The notes under the pieces were generated by a model, which made no database searches, was not told the origin of the DNA, and saw only the letters and a list, made by a program, of their open reading frames with translations. A stretch of 11,785 nucleotides of DNA, from assembly GCA_003554375.1 (NCBI GenBank), contig PWGF01000309.1, positions 1-11,785 of the forward strand, written 5' to 3'. Position 1 is the stretch's first letter. Every line of letters starts with the position of its first letter. The DNA is from Spirochaetaceae bacterium. Its GTDB lineage: Bacteria; Spirochaetota; Spirochaetia; DSM-27196; SKKC01. The position numbers and the translations under genes are program-made. This document shows, piece by piece, positions 1 through 7,800 of the stretch.

Positions 1-72
1 CTAAAGAATAGATTTTCAAACGTTATTAATTTTATAAAAGAGGACGGTATTACAACAGTAAAGCAAACTTAA
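1..72 (+). CDS. C-terminal fragment of an unidentified upstream gene
   Basis: Frame 1 is open from the first base to a TAA at 70-72, giving 23 residues (start LKNRF, end TTVKQT). The stretch is lysine-rich with an amphipathic pattern, and it ends 12 bases before the next ATG, which fits the tight packing of the genes that follow. There is too little sequence to assign a family. Its position directly before a lysis cassette would allow an endolysin or another late protein, but nothing in the residues shows that. It could also be chance open frame, since 72 bases is short. Confidence 0.45.
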   Translation, partial: LKNRFSNVINFIKEDGITTVKQT

Positions 73-84
73 AGCATAATAAAA

Positions 85-372
85 ATGGATACATTTGAAA
101 ACAGCGAACCCACCGGAGTCAAACAAAAAGATGCTACGGTAGATTTTCAAGAGCTGATTAAAGACATTCAAAAAGCATTAACTTCAGAGAAAGGAAAAAG
201 ACTCTGTTGTAAAGTAGCTAAGATAAATAACTCCCAGAGCCTTATAATTTATCAAGGATTAAAGGCTAATGTATGGGCACGTATTAATAACAAAGGGGAT
301 TATTTTATCTATAGATCTTCTTTAGAGAAACTTCTAAAGTCGTACCCATCAACAAGAAAACACTTCACTTAA
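85..372 (+). CDS. Small protein of unknown function (95 aa)
   Basis: I do not recognise a family. The protein is soluble-looking and basic, with no signal peptide or membrane segment. Residues 1-20 are polar and probably flexible. Residues 21-38 form a predicted amphipathic helix (FQELIKDIQKALTSEKG), followed by a lysine-rich stretch with a Cys-Cys pair (about 41-42). A beta-like middle and a C-terminal helix with basic residues (SSLEKLLKSYPSTRKH) complete it. The ATG is preceded by an A-rich tract (ataaaa) and no Shine-Dalgarno, as in Bacteroidota. It lies 12 bases upstream of the holin candidate and is probably co-transcribed with it. A regulatory or nucleic-acid-binding role is possible from the charge but not shown. 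Confidence 0.7.
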   Translation: MDTFENSEPTGVKQKDATVDFQELIKDIQKALTSEKGKRLCCKVAKINNSQSLIIYQGLKANVWARINNKGDYFIYRSSLEKLLKSYPSTRKHFT

Positions 373-384
373 ATAGAGCTCAAT

Positions 385-609
385 ATGTGGGATAATATAA
401 AAGATAGATTAACTTCTCGTAAGTTCTGGGTAGCAATAGTAAGTAGTGTAGCCGTTGTATTAACTAACACTTTTGGACTAGACCCTGACGCAGCAACGCG
501 GATTACTTACAGTATTGTAATAATAGCTGTTGCATATATCACTGACCAATCTTTGGTAGATATTTTTAAAGATAAATTCAGTTTACCAAATGAAAAAGTA
601 AAACAATGA
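385..609 (+). CDS. Putative phage holin (74 aa, two membrane helices)
   Basis: The product is a likely holin, which permeabilises the inner membrane at the end of infection so that the endolysin can reach the cell wall. What is seen: a short charged N terminus (DRLTSRK), a first hydrophobic helix at about 14-32 (from FWVAIVSS), a short acidic turn (LDPDAAT), a second hydrophobic helix at about 40-56 (ITYSIVIIAVAY), and a charged Lys/Glu-rich C terminus. Size, two-helix layout and the 'SRKFWVAI' entry into the first helix resemble small class II holins of the phi-LC3 type; that resemblance is from memory, not a search. Its TGA overlaps the next start codon (ATGA), so translation is probably coupled to the i-spanin-like gene. 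A generic small membrane protein is the alternative. Confidence 0.68.
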   Translation: MWDNIKDRLTSRKFWVAIVSSVAVVLTNTFGLDPDAATRITYSIVIIAVAYITDQSLVDIFKDKFSLPNEKVKQ

Positions 610-950
610 AGGATAAAATTAAATTTTTCATTAAAGGGCTGTTTATAGCAGCCCTTATTTTTATATCCTATAAGTTTGGTAATAGAAGGAATCTTAAAAA
701 ACTTATGGAGAAAAGGAGGGAGCTTCTCAAAGAGAAGTTAGATACTAATGATAAAGATATTAAAAGAATTAAAGAAAAAAGAGAAAATTATTCTTATTTA
801 GCTTTAGATCAAGAAGATCAAATAAAGATAAATAATCAATACAACGATAAGATTAAGGAGAGGCAGAAGAATCTTAATAAAATCAACAAAAACCCCGATA
901 TCAAAAGAGATGAAGAAATCCTTAGTGCTCTGCGTGATATGTTTGATTAA
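606..950 (+). CDS. i-spanin-like protein: N-terminal membrane anchor plus charged coiled coil (114 aa)
   Basis: Probable inner-membrane spanin subunit (Rz-like), which would act with an outer-membrane partner to disrupt the outer membrane during lysis of a Gram-negative host. The N terminus is short and basic (MKDKIK), followed by one hydrophobic segment at about 7-23 and no cleavage site, predicting an N-in, C-out protein. Residues 26-95 are almost entirely Lys, Arg, Glu, Asp, Leu, Ile and Asn with heptad-like spacing, a long periplasmic coiled coil. It follows the holin with an ATGA overlap, and its last 41 bases overlap the next gene in another frame. Nested or overlapping reading frames are a hallmark of spanin pairs. 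A terminator-like hairpin lies within codons about 10-17. Sequence similarity to known Rz proteins is not evident; the call rests on topology and position. Confidence 0.6.
   Translation: MKDKIKFFIKGLFIAALIFISYKFGNRRNLKKLMEKRRELLKEKLDTNDKDIKRIKEKRENYSYLALDQEDQIKINNQYNDKIKERQKNLNKINKNPDIKRDEEILSALRDMFD
634..663 (+). terminator. Terminator-like hairpin inside the start of the i-spanin-like gene
   Basis: Arms AAGGGCTG (634-641) and CAGCCCTT (649-656) form a perfect 8-bp, GC-containing stem with a 7-base loop. Immediately downstream on the + strand comes ATTTTTA (657-663). This is the shape of a rho-independent terminator, oriented for transcripts of the left block. It begins 25 bases after the holin stop codon, within the codons for the membrane helix of the next protein. 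It could end or attenuate holin transcripts. On the opposite strand the hairpin is followed by TTAATGAAAA, a poor U-tract. The T-run is short and interrupted, so strength is uncertain; coding constraint alone could have produced it. Confidence 0.45.
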
Positions 951-1284
951 TATTATTCCTTGTGAAGCCCAAGATCTTTTACCTCAAGGACATGTATATC
1001 AAAATGATACGACAAACGTATTTATATTTACTCCTGCCCAGGCCCAACAAGTTATCTATTGGAAACAAGATAGTGACACATTAAAACATGTCTCTTATCA
1101 ATTACAATTATGTGATTCTTTAAATACTCTATATGAGCATAGAATAGATATTTTAGAGACTGAAATTGACGGCCTTTATGAGGAAATTGATAATAGAGGG
1201 GGTTTTTTTAATACTCAAAATATTAGACGCACAGGTACTGGAGTATTAATTGGTATCATAATAGGGGTAGTATTTTTTAATTAA
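910..1284 (+). CDS. Exported coiled-coil protein with C-terminal membrane anchor, spanin-like (124 aa)
   Basis: Candidate second spanin or single-protein spanin. Residues 1-20 form a signal peptide: basic MKK, a hydrophobic core rich in Leu/Val/Ile/Cys, then CEA before QD, a plausible signal peptidase I site. A cysteine at 18 sits where a lipid-modified Cys might, but IIPC is not a canonical lipobox because Pro occupies the -1 position. Residues about 42-95 look helical with heptads (LQLCDSLNTLYEHRIDILET). Residues about 110-123 (TGVLIGIIIGVVFF) form a C-terminal membrane anchor. The protein would be periplasmic and tethered by its C terminus, the layout of unimolecular spanins if the N terminus is lipidated. 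The ATG at 910 follows AAAAGAG and overlaps the preceding gene by 41 bases. A general lysis accessory protein is the alternative. Confidence 0.6.
   Translation: MKKSLVLCVICLINIIPCEAQDLLPQGHVYQNDTTNVFIFTPAQAQQVIYWKQDSDTLKHVSYQLQLCDSLNTLYEHRIDILETEIDGLYEEIDNRGGFFNTQNIRRTGTGVLIGIIIGVVFFN
1281..1284. other. Shared TTAA: overlapping stop codons of the convergent blocks
   Basis: The + strand lysis block ends with TAA at 1282-1284 and the - strand tail block ends with TAA read from 1283-1281. Both stops are contained in one palindromic TTAA. There is no intergenic space and I see no hairpin with a U-tract on either strand nearby, so transcripts of the two blocks should run into each other unless terminated by another mechanism. 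Confidence 0.9.
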
Positions 1285-1796
1285 TCTTTAATAAAAGGTT
1301 TAAGGCCAGTTAAAAGACTCGGGTCGCCTATCGGAAAACCTTTTGAGCCAACCTCGGCAGTATCCCTATCCCATAAATAAAATATCCTACGGTCGTCTGG
1401 ATTAATTAAATAGGGCCGTATATAAAAATAAATATCATTTTCATCTGGGTGATTAAATAACGTCGCCTCAAAGTCACTCTCACTGATTGGTTCAAAGAAA
1501 TGGTAGAAGTGGAATAAGAATTGATACCTTCCGGGGGCTATATTTCGTTTAACTAAAGCTTTTGTTTCCGTGAATTTTATCTCCCCTTGAAAGTCTCTTT
1601 TATAATATATACCTAAAAAATGATCCCAACCAGTATGGTCTGGACTACTCCCACTTACATCAATAGCATAAGTTACTCCGGTAAAGGTTTTATTCGGCTC
1701 TAGGCGGTTAAAATATGGGTGAGCACAACCAAAAAAGGCATCGGGTACTACCCTAGATTTATTTGGTACAAAATGATCCCAAGTTCTGCTTTTCAT
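1281..1796 (-). CDS. Tail-operon protein of unknown function (171 aa)
   Basis: I do not recognise a family. It has no signal peptide or membrane segment. The composition is rich in aromatic residues (Phe, Tyr, Trp) and Asp/Pro, with alternating hydrophobic strands (about residues 81-98 and 120-150, containing YQFLFHFYHFF, IYFYIRPYLI and RIFYLWDRD), suggesting a beta-sandwich. It is the last gene of the tail operon, four bases after the stop of the hub gene, and its start has an A/T-rich leader instead of a Shine-Dalgarno. Position suggests a baseplate or fibre accessory, a chaperone of the adhesins, or a decoration protein. Its N-terminal WDHFV echoes the hub's WDRFV, but the match is too short to mean much. 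Confidence 0.75.
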   Translation of the reverse strand: MKSRTWDHFVPNKSRVVPDAFFGCAHPYFNRLEPNKTFTGVTYAIDVSGSSPDHTGWDHFLGIYYKRDFQGEIKFTETKALVKRNIAPGRYQFLFHFYHFFEPISESDFEATLFNHPDENDIYFYIRPYLINPDDRRIFYLWDRDTAEVGSKGFPIGDPSLLTGLKPFIKD

Positions 1797-1800
1797 AATA

Positions 1801-4800
1801 TCAGTATTTTTGTTTCGAAGTAATTTTTATTTCCATTATCTTACGGCCCAAGTCTAATTCGTGAGACTTAACTACCCCACTTACCTTGAAGCCAGGCATA
1901 GACCCGAACATCTGAGGATCAATTACCTCTATTTCTTGAAGATCTTGGTCATTCAAAGTAACAAAACCAATATCAGGTCTATAAGGAAGACTAATGGTTA
2001 AATCTAATCCGGGCTCAGCAAAATCCTTAATAACTCTCCTAACAATCTCCATTGAATCTTCATGTTCTATAAATCGGTTATCTGGGATTGTATGTTCATG
2101 TTCACCCCATCTTCGAATTGATTTGGTATTAGATAGGGTGTACATTGAAGAAGAATCTTTTGATAATTTCTTACCAGGGAAATTGAGTTTTATAATATCT
2201 CCAACATTAAATAAATCAGTATCAGCCTCAGCAATCCACCTCCAATTACCTAAGCCGCCGGGAAGAGTCTGTGAAAGCCCCATATAAGGTGGGATATCAT
2301 GTTTATCTGCTGTAGGGCTCATAATATAGTGTCCATTAATAACATCCCCTTTTTGAAATACATCAGAATAATCCCCTGGCCCCAAGTCAATTTCCATAGA
2401 GTTAAAATCAATACCGTGAATATAAGCAATGGGGACATTAACTATCTCGTCCACCTCTTTGTTAGTATTAGGTAAACTCGTTCTACTTAATGATTCGCTC
2501 TGTAAAGTAGTTATTAAGAAATTAAAGTGTTTATAATCTTGGCCATAAGGTTTTATCCTTACTCCCCTAAAAGAGTTTAGGTTATTAAGTCTTATTATTG
2601 TCCCAGACATTGGAGTTTCAAAAGTATCTGTCCTTAAATAGACTTCAACCTTCTTATTAAAATTAGAGAATGATCCATGTGTATCTTCTATGTTAACTAA
2701 AGACCTGACCGACCTATCACTAGCCTCAGATACCGTATATTCTCCCGCCCAATCAAAATCTGGATCCCCCGTCTTTGTTATAGTAAAACTATCACCTTTA
2801 CTTAACTCATGATTTTTCTCAAAAATAAAAGAAACTAACCTGGAACTAGGTAAATAAGTAAAAGATTTAATTTGTATTACTTTATTCGATGGTTTACCCC
2901 CAGCTATCCTTCCTCGCCTGATATCTTTAATTACTGCTAATCCTTCGTCACTATATTTTTTACCCCACTCAGTGACTGTAGAATTGAAATTTGGGGGTCC
3001 ACTTGTATCTGAACCCGTATTAGCCCTTATTATACTGAGGTTAGAAAATTTCTCAACACTAAACCCTAATGGCTCTTCTAAAATAATACGATTTTGAACA
3101 AAATCAATTTCTTCTATTAATTTACCTACTGGCTCTAAAGTTTCTTGGTCAGTAAATATTAAAATATCCCCACGTTGAATAGCCCGAGGAGAACCCTGGT
3201 ATGTAGTATTTAATAATAATTGTCTTTCGTCAGATGAAAGTGTTTGCATCAATACAACCTCGACAGAGGGTAAATGAGTAAGCCATTTAAATAATGGAGG
3301 ATTACGAAAAGCGCTATCCCAAATATCATCGTTAGCATCCCCTATCTCAGATGATTCTTCATCAAAGCCAGCTGTTAATAATCTACCCCTTTTAGTACAA
3401 ATCATCGTTATTTTACTAACCTCATCGGTGTTGATATTAACAGAGAGTTCTCCGTTAAATAAACGATCATCTTCCAAATCATGAGCTCTGTTCCTATCAT
3501 CTGAACCTACATGAGATACTTCCCATTCAACCTCTTTTAACTGAGGACTATAAGCTGAAGCACTAACAATATTATGAATATCATCGCTGACTTCTTTATT
3601 AATAGATTTAATATCCCCTTTTAAACTATTTAAAGAAATTGTTTTTAAAGTCTTATCCCTCGGGGTTACAAAAAATTTATCTCTATTAAAACCAAATACT
3701 AAATTATGAGCATTAGCTAATTTTTGTATAGCATCCCAAACTTTTAGATCAGAAAAATCAGCTAATTCAATTCTTCTATCTAAGCCATAAGAATCAAGTT
3801 TAAAGAATAATCTAGGCCTACCAACAATTTCATCTAATGTTTGTTGAGATAAATCACCTCTTCGGAAATAATAATCAAAAGATGAGAATATAGTGTTCCT
3901 CTCTATCTCTTGATTCGGAGATACTAAAGAAGTAATAGATTGGTTATGAGATATAAACCTCTGATCTTCTTTTAGAGTACGACTATTAGCAATTGATTTC
4001 TCATCCCAAAACAATCCTCCCTCACGTATACCGTTCTCTTCTGTATAATAATTAACCTTAACTCCTTTTCCGAGATTATAATAACGATGGGGGTTAATGG
4101 TCGGGCAAGATAACCTAAAATACCATAAACGATCTTGATGTTCACTAAAACCCGTAAACTTAATTGAGTCAGCATTTATCCCATCCTGAACATCATGATC
4201 AACGATTATTAATTGGTTCTCAGAATCTGGGTTAAGATAAAATACCTCGTGACAAGGAACAGTCAATCCTTGTTCGTTTGAAGTTGACAATAAACTGTCT
4301 TTACGGAAACCAGAACCGAAAAGCTTTCCGTAGTATTGACTATAGAAAAGATGAGTTATCTTTCTTGATCTGTTTTGAGGACCAGGCTCATCTGTCTGAT
4401 TTAAAGAGGCATAAGTATTATTGACACTACCAGAAAAAATAAGCTCTCCTTCTTCGTTATTTCTAGTGTTATAAAGAGATTGATCTTTTCTAGAATCATA
4501 AATTGTTTTAGTATCAATATTATTAACACTAAAGGAACCCTCTTTTAAATCTACTTCATAAATAAAATTAGGACCAGTTATCTCATGTTCGTTACCTCCG
4601 TTGAATTTTTTAGTATAGGTGGGATTAGCTACTAAGGAAATATAAACTTTAGCCCCATTGACTGCTCCAGCAATAGGAGTTAGTGTTTGAGTAGATTCGT
4701 CATAAAGGGTATTAGGGTTAGGAGAGTAATTAGTCTCCAAATCCATAATATCATGGGTGGCTTTAGTTTCACAATCAAATGCTACTAATTTTGTTTTAAA

Positions 4801-7800
4801 CCGATTATTATCTCCACCGGGGCCCCACCTATATCTACTGTTTACCCCTGGGTTATCGCTTTTATCTTGACAAAATAAAATAACACCCTTACCTTGATTA
4901 GCCGTTTTGGCTAATTCAAAGAAACCCTCTTGACCGTTAGTATACCTCACAATACCCTTTAAAGGTCTTAGTGAATTATCCGGATCCCCAGCTCTATTTC
5001 CTATTGCCCGAGCAATAACTGACAGATACCCATTACCCGCTTCCCCTGTTCTAAAATCTTCATCATTAGCAAATAAGGAAGAGTTACCTACCCATGCTTG
5101 AGACTTCTTCTCTACGTAATTGAAAGAGGGGGCTAAATCTTTTATAACCACGTCGTTAACTGGAAGGTCAAAATCAAAGGAGTGGGCTATTAAATTACGG
5201 ATAGAGTTATCAGAACTAATCCCTTTCTCACCGCCACTTGGGCCATACAAGGGATTGAAAGCCCCTAGTTTATCTTTAGATAGTTTTTTACGATTTTGAG
5301 CAATTAAATTAAAATCAAGAGATACTTCTTCGGCTCTCCAACCTTCTCCTGTAACTTCCCAATTATTTCCTCCATCTTCACTAACAGCCATCAAAGAACC
5401 GTGTCCAACTATAATGATATTATTACTATCTTTTATGAAGATCTCTCTAAAAGCCCTATCTTGAGTATCATTATAGACCAAATCAAACTCATCATTGGAT
5501 GGATTATAAAGGTAAATATGGCCGTGAGAAGTACAAAATAAACCTAAGGTAGAGTTTAAAAATCTAAAATCTGTCATCCGATAATTATTACTAATAGTAG
5601 CAACCTCAGAAAACTTTACCCAGCTATCTCCACCGTTGGTAGTTTTCCATATCTCAAATCTGGTACCGATTCTTTGATTATAAGTAGTATAAGTTAAAAG
5701 ATTACCCCCCAGATAACCAGTATCATCGTCTATAAAACTAATGCCTATTAAACTCTCACCCGATACGGGATAGAATACTGGGACTTCTACTTTATCCCAA
5801 CTCCCACCAGAGTCTGTTGTTTTATATGTCACTAAAGCATGATTTCTTGCATCCCTACAAACAATAACTGAAGTAGAGTTAAAGATATGTAAATCCCTCA
5901 TAGACTCCTTGGAATCTGATAGTCTAGGAAACCAACTTGTTCCTCCGTCTTGAGTTTGAAATACATTCCCTTTAGCTCCGACTAACCAACCGTTATTTGA
6001 GTCTAAAAATCTTATTTTATAAACATCCCTGCTTAACCCATCAATACTTTTTTGTATCCAACTAGGGTTAGCAGAAGAAGCATTCTCAGATTTATGGAGT
6101 GAACTATCTCCATCTTTACTCTCTCCTACAATAAAACCTACATTAGCATTAAAGAAATGAGAAGAGAATATTTTACGAGACTGAACGGTATTGCCGCTAT
6201 CGTTCCAAGATTCACCGCCATCAGTAGTACGATAAATATGGCCGTTATCATCAGTTACCCAACCCACGTCAGAACTTTGACCACTTAAGAAAAAAACACT
6301 TTCTAACTTTAAGTCCCTTACTTGGAAAGGGCTACCTATTCTATCATTAAAGAAATTATATTTAGGCCCGGTATCCCCAGCATTAGTAGCCTTATTATTA
6401 TAAACTCCCGCTACTATCTTAGAGTAATGGGTGATAGGAATATTCTCTCCAGCTTGAAGATCTACGTATTCATCTAATTTCCAATGGGTACAAGTAGTAA
6501 AAGAGATGTCTCCCATGGTCACAGTAGGGTAATCTCCTGTTCCGTTAAATATCATTATGGCTAAATTAAAAGTACCCTGGTGACCGTCAATTACCGGACA
6601 TTGAACAAAATGAAACCCATCAGCTTCATTGATAGATATACTAGGTGTTAATTGAGTATTATCAATAATAGTACCTTGAGTGTCAACATAGTGACCCACT
6701 ATATAAAACTCTACTTCATCTGTGCTAGAACACCCAAAGCCTTCTACATAGATTCTATAATTAAAAGTGGGATCAACATCTTTAGATTTAATAACAAGAG
6801 AAGCCCCCATACTTATAGAAAAAATATTATTAGTTACATCAGGATTTGACCAACCAGTTGAAGTTAAAATTATATCATCATTAAAATAGCTAACATTATC
6901 TTCAGCAGGTTCTAGCCAAGTTGTAACAGCTTGCTCAGTTAACTTATAATCTCCTCTAGGGAATAATTCCCCGCCATATGTCTCTTTTTCATAATCAAAG
7001 TTTTTATTTTTAACTAAAGGGAATCTGTCTACATCTCCGAAATAAGGTAAAGGTAATGAAGCTCTTATATGCTCTATACCCTCGAAATTACCGACTGAGG
7101 CTTTAAAGTCACTTTTATCAAAACTTTGGCTTTCCCCCGGGGTTTTAGTATTGTAAGGTAAAGAACTATCAGAATCTAAAGGAAACATCTCCCTAATCTC
7201 CCATTGACCAGGGAATAAGTTAGGGATAGTAGTAGATTTAGAGTTATCGTCTAAGTACTCAGCTTCTATCAATAGAGGATTTCTCCAAAATAACTTAGCT
7301 TCGGGGGCAATCCACTCTAGGTTACTAGCTTCAATAGAACTAACATCTGAGGCCTTATCTTGCCAACAAACCCCGTAAACCAAACTATCATGAGGATTAT
7401 AGGTTAAACTTTGAATTGGACCTTCAAAATCTTCGTTAGAAGCTATAAAAGACCAAGTATCCTCCGTGGTATTATAAATCCAAAGTTCTGCCTTATACCC
7501 ATTAAAACCTCCTAACCCGACCATAATATTATCAGATTCGGGAATATCAATCATTGAAGTAATGGGGTTAGCATTAATAGAGGGAGTAAATGTTTGACCA
7601 TCCCAGTTCGGGGGTACTCCCAAATTCCAATAACGGAGGTCTTCTTGGGCTAACTCAGAACTTAAGTCTTGGCGACTTACCATATACTCTTCGGGAAGCA
7701 TCCCATCAGGCCCTTTATACACAAACTCTAATAATTTATTAATTAAGAAAGATATTGGTACATTTTCCCACCATTGACCAGAATTTTTTATCTTTTCAGC

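Noticed and set aside
1..84. Promoter for the left block
   Set aside because: I looked for TTG with TAnnTTTG and for TTGACA/TATAAT pairs; the A/T-rich leader contains only weak partial matches and seems to be coding for most of its length.
721..739. Second small hairpin (CTTCTC / GAGAAG, loop AAA) in the i-spanin-like gene
   Set aside because: AT-rich 6-8 bp stem with one wobble pair and no U-tract on either side; explained by Lys/Glu codons of the coiled coil.
1994..2287. Open frame on the + strand (97 codons)
   Set aside because: It is antisense to the C-terminal part of the hub gene, has serine-rich low-complexity translation and no leader; it is a shadow of the real gene.
3972..4175. 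Second open frame on the - strand (67 codons)
   Set aside because: It lies inside the hub gene in another frame, with Ile/Val/Leu-rich composition expected from shifted codons; no start signal.
4819..4826. GGGGCCCC palindrome
   Set aside because: Encoded by ordinary Gly/Pro codons in a beta-rich segment; isolated, with no sign of a binding-site array.
5350..6297. Sialidase or other glycoside hydrolase activity from the Asp boxes
   Set aside because: Asp boxes are structural and occur in many propellers; I see no arginine triad, Tyr/Glu pair or RIP motif, so an enzymatic claim is unsupported.
6652..6849. Open frame on the + strand (65 codons)
   Set aside because: Antisense to the jelly-roll-like part of the hub; no family features.
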